64,000 nucleotides of DNA from Anaerolineae bacterium (GTDB taxonomy: Bacteria > Chloroflexota > Anaerolineae > Anaerolineales > UBA4823): positions 1 through 64,000 of the forward strand of contig QOQU01000011.1 in the NCBI GenBank assembly GCA_003327455.1, given 5' to 3'. The first letter of the stretch is position 1. The number at the start of each line of letters is the position of its first letter. The notes beneath the pieces were generated by a model that did no database searches, had not been told where the DNA came from, and worked only from the letters and a program-made list of their open reading frames with translations. The translations under genes were made by a program, and so were the position numbers. Of the stretch, positions 1-10,540 are shown in pieces.

Positions 1-481
1 CTTTGATCCCCTTGGCAAGGGCTTCATTGATCTTCGGCTGAAGCGGATCTGGTCTACCATGATCAACGATGATGGCATCAACATCCTGCTGAATGAAGTT
101 CTCCATCGCTGTGACCATCTTTGCCATATCACCGCGAGCCGTGGCCTCCAGGAGTTCGACGCCAAGTTCATCCGCCATGGATTGAGCCCCCGCAAGATAG
201 CGCTCAAAGAAGGAGCCTTCCCCAACTTCACGAACAAGAGCTATGCGAACTTTCTTGTTCGGATCGGCAAATGGTTCTGGAATCTCCTCTCCGGTTGGAG
301 GCGCTTCTGTCGTTGAGGGTTCTGTTACGGATGTTTCCTGGGGTGGTTGTTCGGGTTGAGTTGTTTCAGCGGGCGGGGCAACCTGAGTTTCTTGGGGAGC
401 GGGAGGGGCGCAAGCGGATAGTGCAACGACGAACAATACAAATAGACGGATTAGAAGTGTGGTTAGGCTGGGCTTTCTCAT
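1..481 (-). CDS. Sugar-type ABC transporter solute-binding lipoprotein (N-terminal part)
   Basis: The gene runs off the left edge, so only about 160 N-terminal residues are visible. It starts at the ATG ending at 481. A hydrophobic signal segment (RLFVLFVVALSAC) ends in the lipobox LSAC, so the protein should be anchored to the outer face of the membrane. A Pro/Thr/Glu-rich linker of about 45 residues follows, then KVRIALVREVGEGSFFERYLAGAQ and a later MVTAMENFIQQDVDAIIVDH, the pattern of the first lobe of periplasmic-binding-protein-4 domains (ribose/galactose type). I infer that it captures a sugar or related small molecule for an ABC importer whose other genes lie outside the window. The substrate cannot be told. 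It has its own strong promoter and palindromic operator just upstream, which fits substrate-responsive control. Confidence 0.8.
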   Translation of the reverse strand, partial: MRKPSLTTLLIRLFVLFVVALSACAPPAPQETQVAPPAETTQPEQPPQETSVTEPSTTEAPPTGEEIPEPFADPNKKVRIALVREVGEGSFFERYLAGAQSMADELGVELLEATARGDMAKMVTAMENFIQQDVDAIIVDHGRPDPLQPKINEALAKGIK

Positions 482-560
482 GTCATCCTTCCTTTTACAA
501 AAATCTTTACGGCATTATCAGCCGCAACAACCGCAGGAAAGAATAGGACAGAAGTGAATA

Positions 561-580
561 ATTGTTCAATAATGAACAAT
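561..580. promoter_or_regulatory. Palindromic operator at the solute-binding protein promoter
   Basis: ATTGTTCA and TGAACAAT form perfect 8-bp arms around a 4-nt spacer. The palindrome begins 4 bp downstream of the -10 box of the solute-binding protein promoter, so it overlaps the likely start of transcription. A repressor bound there would block initiation. The regulator is not in the window. Confidence 0.55.
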
Positions 581-583
581 AGT

Positions 584-612
584 ACAATACCATAAAAATA
601 GGGGCTTGTCAA
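584..612 (-). promoter_or_regulatory. Sigma-70-type promoter for the solute-binding protein gene
   Basis: On the minus strand a consensus -35 TTGACA (607-612) is followed after 17 nt by TATTGT (584-589). The start codon is about 100 nt further on, leaving a leader that contains the operator palindrome. Confidence 0.65.
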
Positions 613-717
613 TATAGATAGTGGCTGGAGGCAGGTTAAAGGCTTTGGGATTCGCTGCGGTTGCCGGGCTAACGAGTGAAGCAGGCGATCCCCATCGCTT
701 CTCTTGCCATACAATAC

Positions 718-751
718 AAAGCCTCCCGCTGTTATTTATGCGGGAGGCTTT
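718..751 (-). terminator. Intrinsic terminator after the ABC exporter operon
   Basis: A 12-bp stem (AAAGCCTCCCGC against GCGGGAGGCTTT) with a 10-nt loop is followed on the minus strand by a T-rich tract. It lies 21 bp past the stop codon of the ABC permease gene. Confidence 0.75.
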
Positions 752-772
752 CCGGGTACAGGAAACATTCTC

Positions 773-1759
773 TCAGGCGCGGATTTCCTGGCGTTGGAAC
801 AAGACGTAGCTGAGGGCGAAGAGTAAAATTGTGACCGCGATCAGGCCGGTGAATTGTGGCCAGATGATCAGCACGCTCTGCCTTAAGGGCAGCGGAGACC
901 CCATCACAGCACCTTCCAACTGGAAAGGCAACAACAAGCCAGTGCTGCGCACAGTCGGTTGCAGCAGGGCCAGCATGGTTTCGGCGTAGAGCGTGTTGGG
1001 TGAAAGGCGCGAGAGGGCAAGCTGGGTTTCCGTCTGGCGCACGATTTCGGTCAAAGTGCCGATCTGAACCGGACTGATAATCTGGGCAAATAAGCTTGCC
1101 AGAATACCCCAGAATACGGTAAAGAACAGCCAGACCGCAATGGATGCCAGGGCTGCCGTTGCCGGCTGGCGGAACACGATCGAAAAGACCATTGCCACTG
1201 CCAGCCAGATGCCGCCATAAAAGATGGTTGTCAACAAAAACAGCAGGCTGCGAGCCACCTCTTCCGTGCTTGGCGGTAACCCTAAACCAACGATCCCCAA
1301 CCCAAAGATGAGCAACCAGATCGCAGTCAGGACAAGCGCCAGGGTAAAGAACGCCCCTAAGAACTTGCCCATTAACAACGCATCGCGGTATATGGGTTGG
1401 GCAAGCACCCGCGACATGGTGCGCCGACTGAACTCAGCATTGATCGAGTCAAAGGTCAAGGCAATGCTGATCAGAGGCACCAGGAAGACCAGGAAACTGA
1501 TAAAAGCGGGCAGTGGATCCCTGGATGTGGTAAATAACTTAAGGAATAGGAATGGATCTTCACCAATGGTCTCTCGTAAGACCGACATGGCGGCATAGAC
1601 CGAACCGGCCGCGGTCAACACGATCAAGATTTCCAGGATGCGCATGCGCGCGCTGGTCATGTGGTCGGCCATTTCCTTGGTGACCACCGCCCATAACCCG
1701 GTCCAGGGTGAGCCTTCGCGTTCTACTGCTGGAGATGAGGGTTTACTCCTTTTGGGCAT
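773..1759 (-). CDS. ABC-2 type transporter permease
   Basis: This 328-residue membrane protein has an N-terminal cytoplasmic segment ending at [20 protein letters not shown], then a first membrane span, an outward loop of about 50 residues, a cluster of four or five spans in the middle and a last span near the C-terminus. The layout, and the sequence [28 protein letters not shown] after the second span, is typical of ABC-2 permeases of the NosY/CcmB-like group. The start codon overlaps the end of the upstream ATPase gene by 17 bp, so the two are translationally coupled and should form one exporter. The substrate is unknown. The neighbouring NEW3-like surface protein suggests an envelope role. 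A terminator follows the gene. Confidence 0.85.
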   Translation of the reverse strand: MPKRSKPSSPAVEREGSPWTGLWAVVTKEMADHMTSARMRILEILIVLTAAGSVYAAMSVLRETIGEDPFLFLKLFTTSRDPLPAFISFLVFLVPLISIALTFDSINAEFSRRTMSRVLAQPIYRDALLMGKFLGAFFTLALVLTAIWLLIFGLGIVGLGLPPSTEEVARSLLFLLTTIFYGGIWLAVAMVFSIVFRQPATAALASIAVWLFFTVFWGILASLFAQIISPVQIGTLTEIVRQTETQLALSRLSPNTLYAETMLALLQPTVRSTGLLLPFQLEGAVMGSPLPLRQSVLIIWPQFTGLIAVTILLFALSYVLFQRQEIRA

Positions 1760-2693
1760 TTTTCACCTCCTCAAAGTAGCGGGCATAGATTTCATCCAGG
1801 CTTTGGGCCTCGACCTCCAAGCCCAGTAAATTTGCCCCGCTTTGCACAACAGCTCTAGCCACCTGCGGGCGGATGTCGCTTTCGGCTTCGACTTCATAGC
1901 GTGTGCCGTCCACATGCCGCACTCCAACCTGTCCTGGAACCTTCTCGAGAGCTTCCAGGATGGATTGAGGAGAACCTTCCGCATCGAGTACCACCCGGTA
2001 GGCACGTCCGAGCACTTTCTTCGCCAGTTCACTGACGGTGCCTTCGAGAACCATTCGCCCGCGGTGGAAAAGTCCGACCCGGTCACACACAATCTGCACC
2101 TGATGGAGCAGGTGGGAGGACAACAAAATGGTGATGCCCTCCTCTTTGAGGGAGTGGATCATGTGGAGAAATTCGCGCGCCCGTTCCGGATCCAGACCCT
2201 GGGTGGGCTCATCCATAATGATCAGTTGAGGCTGCTTGATCAGCACATCGGCAACGCCTAATCGTTGGCGCATACCGCGCGAGTAGGTACCCACCCGTTG
2301 ATCGGCAACATCCGACAAACCGACTCGGGCTAAGACCTCATCGATGCGCTGGTAGGCAGTGGAGCCAGACAAACCGTTCAACTTTGCGATGTAGATCAGA
2401 TTTTCCCTGGCAGTCAGTTCGTCATAGAAACCGACTGTGTCTGGAATATAACCGACTTTCGATTTGACGCTGAGGGTTTTACGGGTGGGGTCCATCCCAA
2501 GCACCGTCACTTTCCCGGAGGTCGGGTCGGTTAGTCCCAAAAGCATCAAGATGGTGGTGGTCTTCCCGGCCCCATTCGGACCGAGAAGACCGAAGACTTC
2601 ACCCTTTTGGACGCGCAAATTCAGATTATTAACCGCGGTAAATCCATCGTATTTTTTGGTCAGGTTAACGGTCTCGATAACGTACTCGCTCAT
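1743..2693 (-). CDS. ABC transporter ATP-binding protein
   Basis: I start this 316-residue protein at [11 protein letters not shown] because AGGAGGT sits 7 nt before that ATG; an 11-residue upstream extension has no comparable site. The nucleotide-binding domain fills residues 1-220: Walker [11 protein letters not shown], the ABC signature [15 protein letters not shown], Walker [15 protein letters not shown] and the H-loop [10 protein letters not shown]-terminal extension of about 90 residues is common in ATPases paired with ABC-2 permeases (CcmA/NatA-like). It lies between the NEW3-like protein gene (19 bp upstream) and the permease gene (overlapping), so all three form one operon. Function is ATP-driven export or membrane remodelling; the substrate is not evident. 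Confidence 0.93.
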   Translation of the reverse strand: MSEYVIETVNLTKKYDGFTAVNNLNLRVQKGEVFGLLGPNGAGKTTTILMLLGLTDPTSGKVTVLGMDPTRKTLSVKSKVGYIPDTVGFYDELTARENLIYIAKLNGLSGSTAYQRIDEVLARVGLSDVADQRVGTYSRGMRQRLGVADVLIKQPQLIIMDEPTQGLDPERAREFLHMIHSLKEEGITILLSSHLLHQVQIVCDRVGLFHRGRMVLEGTVSELAKKVLGRAYRVVLDAEGSPQSILEALEKVPGQVGVRHVDGTRYEVEAESDIRPQVARAVVQSGANLLGLEVEAQSLDEIYARYFEEVKNAQKE

Positions 2694-2712
2694 CCCTGAC
2701 CTCCTTTCTACG

Positions 2713-3897
2713 TTAGCGACGGCCAAAGCGCATCACCGCCATGGCAACCACGCCTACCGCGATAGCGATTAAGACGATCCCTACTACTCCCCACAAGGTG
2801 GAAGTTAACACGGTGATCCGAAATTCGGCTGATTTGCTGGCGCCATCGTTGGGGCGGGCGGTGATATTGACGATATAGTCACCAGCAACTGCCTTCTCGC
2901 TGGGACGGATGGTAGCATTCACCTCCACCTGTTCGCCCGCCGGAATCTGTTCGATGGTTTGCGGATCAAACGAAACCGTCCAACCGCTGGGCTCGCTGGA
3001 ACTCAGTTGCACATTCCGGGCAGGAGCGCTACCGTTGTTGCGCACAATCACCTTCAAGGACGAATCGCGCCCGGCATACGCCTGTCCTGACAGCCGACCG
3101 TCCGGGGCTGTAAGCGAGATCTCCGGCTGTCCGGTGACCTCGGCAACCAGCTCCAGCTCTGCCCGGGCATCAACCCCCTCAGCGATCAGCTTGATGGGGT
3201 AACTGCCAGCCGCCACATTCGAGATCGGTTGAACTTCGACGGACAGCCGCTTGGTGTCTTTGGAGGGCAAAGGCAGGCTGGTGATCTCCTGTCCAGACAG
3301 GCGGAATTTAACCTGAAATTGAGGGTCGACTTCGGCAGTCAGATTAACCGACAGTTCATCACTGCCGTCGTTCTTTAAACTTACATCATAGCGGAAAGTT
3401 TGGGTAGGCGACCCACGCAGGGTGGGTAAGTCACAGGTAAGCGAAATCGAGGGCGGGGTCTTCTCCTGAATGGTGATTTGAATGGTTAACTCGCTCTGTT
3501 CCCCCTGTCCAATGGCGCGCAGGGTGAACGAGTAATCACCGGGTTGGACATCCTTGGGTTGTTCAAGGCGCAGATCGACATCCGTATCCTCCTGGGGATC
3601 AACGAAAGCCGACTTGACGATTTTCCCGCCACCGCGGAACGTGACCGTCCAACCCTCAGGGGCTTTCACGGTTTCCAACTGGACAACCTGGGGTTTCGTG
3701 CCGCCCCGCAGAATCAATGGGATGTTAACCGTTTCCCCAATTCCCACTACCTGGCTGGGATAGTTGGTGAAGAGCGTTAGTGGCCAGGGGGTGGGTTCGG
3801 GCGTTGTAGAACCCTCTTGAGCAGCTACAGGGTTCACCAGCCCAACAAGGAGTAGAACAAAAAGGATTAATGTGGTTGGTATCCAGATGCGGCGCAT
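2713..3897 (-). CDS. Secreted membrane-anchored NEW3-domain-like protein
   Basis: The 394-residue product has an N-terminal signal peptide ([20 protein letters not shown]), a long extracytoplasmic part built of about three beta-sandwich repeats, and a C-terminal anchor ([21 protein letters not shown]) followed by RFGRR. The repeats carry the recurring patterns [17 protein letters not shown], and [10 protein letters not shown] / [12 protein letters not shown], typical of NEW3/alpha-galactosidase-associated domains seen in proteins of COG1470 type. It is the first gene of the ABC exporter operon, so I infer that it presents an external domain that works with the transporter. No catalytic residues are recognisable. 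The exact role is unknown. Confidence 0.75.
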   Translation of the reverse strand: MRRIWIPTTLILFVLLLVGLVNPVAAQEGSTTPEPTPWPLTLFTNYPSQVVGIGETVNIPLILRGGTKPQVVQLETVKAPEGWTVTFRGGGKIVKSAFVDPQEDTDVDLRLEQPKDVQPGDYSFTLRAIGQGEQSELTIQITIQEKTPPSISLTCDLPTLRGSPTQTFRYDVSLKNDGSDELSVNLTAEVDPQFQVKFRLSGQEITSLPLPSKDTKRLSVEVQPISNVAAGSYPIKLIAEGVDARAELELVAEVTGQPEISLTAPDGRLSGQAYAGRDSSLKVIVRNNGSAPARNVQLSSSEPSGWTVSFDPQTIEQIPAGEQVEVNATIRPSEKAVAGDYIVNITARPNDGASKSAEFRITVLTSTLWGVVGIVLIAIAVGVVAMAVMRFGRR

Positions 3898-4064
3898 AGA
3901 TCATCCTCCTGATCGTTCAAAAGATGTGCTTTTTTGATAATTTGGGTCTATCGCTTTGCGGATAGACTCTGCTGATTATATATCCATTTTGCAAAGTGAA
4001 CAGATTTCTCAAGTCCGATCTTAATAATTCCTTTAAACCTGAGCTTCCTCATTAAAAAGGAAAA

Positions 4065-4136
4065 TGAGCGCGGAAGGACTCGAACCTTCAGCCAATGGCT
4101 TAAAAGGCCACTGCTCTGCCGTTGAGCTACGCGCCC
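4065..4136 (-). tRNA. tRNA-Lys (UUU)
   Basis: On the minus strand all arms of a tRNA can be drawn: acceptor GGGCGCG with CGCGCTC, D-arm GCTC/GAGC, anticodon stem GTGGC/GCCAT around CTTTTAA (anticodon TTT), and T-arm GAAGG-TTCGAGT-CCTTC. The discriminator base is A. CCA is not encoded. Confidence 0.93.
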
Positions 4137-4342
4137 ATGCGGGGCAAATTCTATCATGATCTTTGAGTCCCGTCAACCGGCGTTTCTGTGTTTGCCAACT
4201 GACTTTCTCAACGGCAAGCCGGCTCCTTGCAAGGTGTTGGTTGACCTGGCAAACTCCCATCAGTCTCAAACACTCCTGACGGTATTCTCTCTGTTGCGTA
4301 AGGTTTTCAGTTCCGCTCAACCCAAAAAGGAAGCCTCTAAAT

Positions 4343-4377
4343 CTTGTAGAGACGTTGCCGGGCAACGTCTCTACAAG
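4343..4377. repeat. Perfect 17-bp-arm palindrome downstream of groEL
   Basis: CTTGTAGAGACGTTGCC is followed after one base by its exact complement. The element sits about 40 bp past the groEL stop codon in an otherwise featureless 280-bp gap between groEL and the tRNA-Lys gene. There is no T-run on either side. It resembles mobile palindromic units with a TAGAGACG core known from other bacterial genomes, rather than a classical terminator. It may still protect the 3' end of the groE transcript. Confidence 0.6.
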
Positions 4378-4419
4378 TTCTCCAGCCTCGCTATGGACGC
4401 GTGCCTGGCAGGGTTCGGT

Positions 4420-6051
<1,632 letters not shown>

Positions 6052-6076
6052 AGGTCATTCTCCTTCGGTGCTAAGA

Positions 6077-6376
6077 TTATTTGGTTTCAACAATGGCTAA
6101 GAGATCGCTCTCGCGTAAGATGAGCAGTTTCTTGTTGTCGATCTTGATTTCGGTGCCAGCGTATTTGGCAAACAGCACGGTATCACCCTCTTTGACGTCC
6201 AGGGGGATACGCTTGCCTTCTTCATCACGCTCGCCGGGACCGACGGATAACACTTTGCCTTTTTGGGGTTTTTCTTTGGCGGTTTCCGGCAAGACAATCC
6301 CGCCTGCGGTCACCTCTTCTTGCTCGATGGGTTCGACCACAACCCGGTTGCCGAGGGGTTTAAGAGTAATAGACAT
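6077..6376 (-). CDS. groES: Co-chaperonin GroES (Hsp10)
   Basis: This 99-residue protein is the lid of the GroEL chamber. It opens with [34 protein letters not shown] in overlapping parts; the mobile loop (TAGGIVLP) that docks on GroEL and the roof loop region are both present, and the end [10 protein letters not shown] is typical. It has a good ribosome site (AAGGAGG) before the ATG. It is first in the groES-groEL operon, preceded by a CIRCE element and a sigma-A-type promoter. Confidence 0.98.
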   Translation of the reverse strand: MSITLKPLGNRVVVEPIEQEEVTAGGIVLPETAKEKPQKGKVLSVGPGERDEEGKRIPLDVKEGDTVLFAKYAGTEIKIDNKKLLILRESDLLAIVETK

Positions 6377-6427
6377 ACAAACCTCCTTGAGAAAATGGTT
6401 TTGATTGACGTTTTACATGGCGACAAG

Positions 6428-6454
6428 TTAGCACTCAAACGCCGAGAGTGCTAA
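6428..6454. promoter_or_regulatory. CIRCE operator (HrcA binding site)
   Basis: The inverted repeat TTAGCACTC-N9-GAGTGCTAA is a perfect CIRCE element. It lies between the groE -10 box and groES. HrcA is the known repressor of CIRCE sites; its gene is not in the window. Confidence 0.96.
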
Positions 6455-6465
6455 CTTGCGCCTAA

Positions 6466-6494
6466 ATCTTATCGAATTTTTCAGCTTAAGTCAA
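6466..6494 (-). promoter_or_regulatory. groES-groEL promoter
   Basis: On the minus strand TTGACT (6489-6494) and TAAGAT (6466-6471) are separated by 17 nt. The predicted start of transcription falls about at the upstream edge of the CIRCE element. Confidence 0.75.
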
Positions 6495-6542
6495 GAGGTG
6501 AGCAAAAGATTCTTATAAAATTCTGATGTTTTTGAGTTGAAC

Positions 6543-6891
6543 TCCCCTCGCCCCATGGGAGAGGGGCTGGGGGTGAGGGTCTCTCTCCTCGCCCACCGAG
6601 ATACCTGAGCGTCTTTGTCCTTCTCCCTCACCCTAACCCTCTCCCTAAGGGAGAGGGAATCTATCTCCCCTCGCCCTGTGGGAGAGGGGACGGGGGTGAG
6701 GGTATTCCCTCGCCCGCCGTCGTATATGGACGCCCTTGTCTTTCTCCCTCACCCTAACCCTCTCCCCAAGGGAGAGGGAATCTATCTCCCCTCGCCCTGT
6801 GGGCGAGGGGTTGGGGGTGAGGGTGTCTCCCCTCGCCCATTGGGAAAGGGGCCGGGGGTGAGGGCTTTTTCCCCTCATCCCCGCCCCCAAC
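6543..6891. repeat. Palindromic repeat cluster 1
   Basis: Alternating hairpin units fill the stretch. One type reads CCCTCACCCTAACCCTCTCC with AAGGGAGAGGG, the other CCCCTCGCCC with GGGAGAGGGG and a GGGGGTGAGGG end. Spacers near CGTCTTTGTC or CGCCCTTGTC also recur. The same units occur at about 15.1, 21.9, 26.7, 31.0 and 39.5 kb. No protein of its own is evident, although the units are open in several frames and create long spurious ORFs. Confidence 0.9.
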
Positions 6892-6909
6892 AACCAGGGT
6901 CAGAGGAGC

Positions 6910-9516
6910 CTACGGACAGGCCCACAGGTAGGCTTCGTCAATGTACATGGCAGTGACATCGCCATCACCATCATTGGCGACGCCAAAGCGTACGATCACG
7001 GTTTGCCCGGCGTATGCACCCAGCGGCAGGCTCTTCAACTCCCAAACGCGGTTATTGCTGCGCTGCCACATCACATACCCAAGCAAATTCTGGTTGGTGT
7101 CCAGAATAGCGACATATTGCACGTCATTCGCCGGCGTTGACTCCAAACCCAATGCACCCTCTTCTGCAGTTGCAGTTAAGTTGGACTCATAGCTGATGGG
7201 GTACATCCAGAAATCCAGGCGGCTGTTCACTGCGCCGGCCGGGATGCTGACAGTCTGCTGGAAGACCGAGTAACCGCTGGCAAATGAGCCTTTCGTGGAG
7301 ACACCGGCAAACATCGAGCGAGACCCCTTGTACTTCCAGGAGGAAGTATAGAAAGGTTTCACCGGGGAGTCCTTGATCTCCCAGCCACTGTTGGTCTCGA
7401 AACCGCTATTGGCAAACAGGTTCGGCCCACAGGTCGGAGTGGGACTGATGGTGGGGGTGGGAGTGTTGGTGGGAGTAGGTGTGTTGGTCGGCGTTGGGGT
7501 GTTGGTTGGCGTGGGGGTGAAAGTGGGCGTAGCCGTTGGGATTGAGCTGCTCCCCAGGGTCAAAGAAACATCATCGATGTACATCGAGCTGACTTTGCCA
7601 TCGCCATCGTTATATACGCCAAAACGCAAGATAAAGGTTTTACCGATATAGGCGCTCAAATCGAAGGTGAATTTCTCCCAGCTTTGGGTGTTGCTACGCC
7701 GCCAGACCAGATATTGGAGCGCTTTGCGATTGGTGTCTAAAATGGCGACATACTGGATATCGTTGCCCGGCTCTGCCTGGATGGAGAGCGACCCGGCCGG
7801 CGGTATTTCTTCCGCCGTGGAGGTCAGATTCGTTTCGGCGCTCTGCGTCCACATCCAGAACTCCAGGACAGGAGTGGTTGAGCCGGCCGGTATGGTGATC
7901 AGCTGCTCAAAGGGCGAATATCCTTTCAACGCGGAACCCTTCGTCTTGACCCCGGCAAACATGGCGCGGTTGCCACTGTGTTTGCGCTCGGTTGTATATT
8001 GCGGTTGCAGAGCCGGATTATCGGCGTTCAAACGCGCCCATCCCTGATTGTTCTCGAAACCTCCATTGACGATCAAATCGGTGACAGCAGGCGGATTGAC
8101 GCATACCTCCAGAGAGACATCATCGGTGAACATGCTGGTCACACCACCGCTGCCGTCATTGTACGTTCCGATCTTGAGGCGCACACGCCGCCCATCAAAA
8201 TTGACCAGTTGATAGGCTTTGTTTTCCCAGTTTGTGGACTTTTGCCGCGTCCAGAATAAATAATTTGCTAGCAACTGATCGTTGGTGTCAAACAGGCCAG
8301 CATAATTGATGTCAATGCCACTCAAAGCCTGGATTGCCTCACCGGGAGAATAGACCACTGTTTCGCTTTGGGCGGAGGGTTCGCTTTGAGGAGTAACGCT
8401 ATCCTCAGTGGTCGATTGATAGATCCACAGGTTCAGGATGACGGAGGTGGTGTTCAGAGGAATATCGAATTCCTGGCTGAAGAGCGAAAAGCTGTAGCGG
8501 TTTGGGCTGCCTTTCAGGATGCCGCTGCGCATCGAGCGATTGCCGTTGCGGGCTAAGGCGGTCGAATAGGAGGCTGGCGCCGTAGAACCCAAAATCTGCC
8601 AGGCGCGGTTCTTCTCGAACGTGCCGTTGTCGATTAACTCATAACAGCCAGCCTGTTGCAAGGCGGTGAAATTGAACTTGTTGCTCTCAGCCAGATCGAT
8701 TTGGGAACCATTCGCCGGAAAGACATAACCTTGTTTGCTCAACTCTATGGTTATCGGACCATCCGGTAAACCGCTCAAGCGATATTCGCCCTGTTCGTCG
8801 GTATAGGTGGCAATCGAACCATTGGCGCGCACTTCTACACCCGGGATCGGATTGCCGCCCATGTCGGTTACCGCCCCCTCCAGGGTCTGCCCTTCCAGGA
8901 ATTTGAAGATCAAGGGCAGGAATGAGAACCTGGGCGGAGGGCTGTTGACAAAGAAGGCAAATTCACCAAAGCGGCACACCGGGGTGAGATACTGATTCCG
9001 TTCGGTGTCCAGCAAGGAGTCTTGGGCAGGATCGCAGGAGCGGCTCGCTTCGCGCCAACTCTGACTGTCTTCATCCCAGCGGAAAAGGGTTAGCTGGCTC
9101 TCCTGCTCGCTGCTGAGCATTTCATCCCCATAAGACAGCGTCAGCAAGAAAGGCAGGGAAAGGCTTTCCACCACCTGCCCCTGGTCATCTTGCGCTTTGA
9201 GAAAGAAAGATTGTAAGGGGCTACCCCGCCATTCTTCCATGGCTGCCAGAGGCTGGCTCAAAGTCTGCAGGGTTACCGTTAACGGACTGCTCACCGATCC
9301 GGCTGCGAAGTTGGCAAGCACTTTGCCATCTGCCGAAGCCAGTTCGGCGGACTGGTCAGCTTGAAGCACCACGGAGGTTGGCGGTCCTGCTTCTGCCAAA
9401 ACCTGAACGGGAGCAAAAGCGCTGCGGAAAGAGTATTGGATGAGGAATACGCTCGCTCCTATCACCATGACAATTGCTACCATACCGATGATGATTTGCG
9501 CCAAACGAGGTTTCAT
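6910..9516 (-). CDS. Large secreted surface protein with carboxypeptidase-regulatory domain and three NGGFE modules
   Basis: I start this 868-residue protein at MKPRLAQII, where AGGAG precedes the ATG; a longer form would put 20 polar residues ahead of the signal sequence. A signal anchor (IIIGMVAIVMVIGASVFLIQY) leads to an N-terminal beta-rich region. Next comes a carboxypeptidase-regulatory-like domain (EGAVTDMGGNPIPGVEV, YRLSGLPDGPITIEL) near residues 240-300. Three homologous modules follow, opening with NGTFEKNRAW, NGGFENNQGW and NSGFETNSGW and each ending in a (V/M)xxDDVSL or MYIDEAYL strand. These resemble carbohydrate-binding or MAM-like jelly rolls. A Thr/Pro-rich linker (TPTPTNTPTPT) joins modules two and three. 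The domains suggest adhesion or polysaccharide binding; no catalytic site is visible. Confidence 0.8.
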   Translation of the reverse strand: MKPRLAQIIIGMVAIVMVIGASVFLIQYSFRSAFAPVQVLAEAGPPTSVVLQADQSAELASADGKVLANFAAGSVSSPLTVTLQTLSQPLAAMEEWRGSPLQSFFLKAQDDQGQVVESLSLPFLLTLSYGDEMLSSEQESQLTLFRWDEDSQSWREASRSCDPAQDSLLDTERNQYLTPVCRFGEFAFFVNSPPPRFSFLPLIFKFLEGQTLEGAVTDMGGNPIPGVEVRANGSIATYTDEQGEYRLSGLPDGPITIELSKQGYVFPANGSQIDLAESNKFNFTALQQAGCYELIDNGTFEKNRAWQILGSTAPASYSTALARNGNRSMRSGILKGSPNRYSFSLFSQEFDIPLNTTSVILNLWIYQSTTEDSVTPQSEPSAQSETVVYSPGEAIQALSGIDINYAGLFDTNDQLLANYLFWTRQKSTNWENKAYQLVNFDGRRVRLKIGTYNDGSGGVTSMFTDDVSLEVCVNPPAVTDLIVNGGFENNQGWARLNADNPALQPQYTTERKHSGNRAMFAGVKTKGSALKGYSPFEQLITIPAGSTTPVLEFWMWTQSAETNLTSTAEEIPPAGSLSIQAEPGNDIQYVAILDTNRKALQYLVWRRSNTQSWEKFTFDLSAYIGKTFILRFGVYNDGDGKVSSMYIDDVSLTLGSSSIPTATPTFTPTPTNTPTPTNTPTPTNTPTPTISPTPTCGPNLFANSGFETNSGWEIKDSPVKPFYTSSWKYKGSRSMFAGVSTKGSFASGYSVFQQTVSIPAGAVNSRLDFWMYPISYESNLTATAEEGALGLESTPANDVQYVAILDTNQNLLGYVMWQRSNNRVWELKSLPLGAYAGQTVIVRFGVANDGDGDVTAMYIDEAYLWACP

Positions 9517-9832
9517 ATCACACACTCCTGATGAAACGATGAGAAACAAGCTCGAGCTGTAGCGGGACAATCTCATAGGGTTTGTTGCAAGCTTGATGCC
9601 AGCCTATCTTTACCGTAACACCAAATGACCATCCTGGCAAGCGAATGGGCGCTTTTGAAGAAGAATTGCCATCAAAAAGAAAAGAATGCCGAAAAACAGC
9701 CAGAGTTAAGACGACTCTGGTAAAGGTTTGGTTCCCCTTTGACTCACGCCGGGCAGTCAGTAGCACCGGGCTTGCCTGGCACAAAACGTAACGCCAGGCT
9801 GCACCTGGTATTCATTGAATGTTAACAACGAA

Positions 9833-9978
9833 AGTCGGCGGTACTCCCAGACGTCCCCCAGGCCTGCCTGATATCCCTCACCCGACCTGACCGACCCAGA
9901 TCGGCGGTACTCTTTAACGTACAGCCAGGCTCGCCTGGTCTCCCTCACCCGACCTGACCGACCCAGGTCGGCGGTACG
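9833..9978. repeat. Two direct repeat units of about 67 bp plus a partial third
   Basis: Each unit begins with TCGGCGGTAC and ends with CTCACCCGACCTGACCGACC. Two full units and the head of a third (up to GTCGGCGGTACGCCCAG) are visible. The middle of each unit carries a variable short palindrome of the form CCAGGC..GCCTGG. More degenerate relatives (CCGGGCTTGCCTGGC, GCCAGGCTGCACCTGG) lie just upstream. This family differs from the TCTCCC-type repeats elsewhere in the window. Confidence 0.75.
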
Positions 9979-10092
9979 CCCAGAATGTAAAATAGTAAAG
10001 CAAATGGCTTATTCGGCTTTTGAAAATCTGTGTTTTGGGAGTAAAATAATATTAAATTTTGAACCTGACCGCTCCCCAAGTCAAGGAGTTGA

Positions 10093-10368
10093 GTGAACAA
10101 CCCCCACGCTCCAATCCCCGCTCAGAAAAAACGAAGCTCAGGTCTCCAATGGACTCTTGGCACGCTGACAGTCTCGGCAAGTTTTCTCCCCTGCCCGGAG
10201 TGTGGTCTGCCCTTAGCCGTGCATGCCTGGCCCTTTTTGCTATTGTGGCTCGTGCGGGGGCTGGTAATGAGAAGAACAGTGCGGTCTTGTAACTTAGTCG
10301 GGGTTGAAAGTCAGGCTATTCTTCAGGAGGAGGTGACGCAGATAGACAAGAACAAAAAATGCCCTTGA
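10093..10368 (+). CDS. Possible small protein with CPECG motif (doubtful)
   Basis: A GTG start at 10093 has AAGGAG shortly upstream and opens 91 codons. The product has a basic N-terminus, one CPECG motif that could be half of a zinc ribbon, and a hydrophobic stretch (WPFLLLWLVRGLV). I recognise no family. An overlapping frame is also open, and the region is otherwise intergenic, so it may be a chance ORF or a decayed gene. Confidence 0.2.
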   Translation: MNNPHAPIPAQKKRSSGLQWTLGTLTVSASFLPCPECGLPLAVHAWPFLLLWLVRGLVMRRTVRSCNLVGVESQAILQEEVTQIDKNKKCP

Positions 10369-10540
10369 GAAATATCTGAACCACCCGCATTATCCCTCTG
10401 CTAAAGTTTCACCGAATACGGATAGGGGGAGTGCAATTGCCTGTGCTCAACACAAGGAGATTGTTCAAACGAGATTCCATCCGTTTCCACTTAACCTGAA
10501 AGAAATACAACATTCATAACTTCTTGAGGAGAATAGTCTT

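Larger units (their letters stand above)
9577..10540. other. Long intergenic region with tandem repeats
   Basis: Between the divergent surface-protein and subtilase genes lies about 1 kb without a confident gene. It contains direct repeats at 9833-9978 and one weak small ORF at 10093-10368, described separately. An AGGAG ribosome site sits just ahead of the subtilase start. Promoters for both genes should lie here, but I could not pick convincing boxes. Confidence 0.6.

Noticed and set aside
6543-6891. CRISPR array
   Set aside because: Units are palindromic, variable in length and without unique spacers of constant size; no cas genes are present.
6615-6956. ORFs with PSPxGRGE-like peptides inside repeat clusters
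   Set aside because: They are translations of palindromic repeats and lack ribosome sites. Similar ORFs appear at every cluster.
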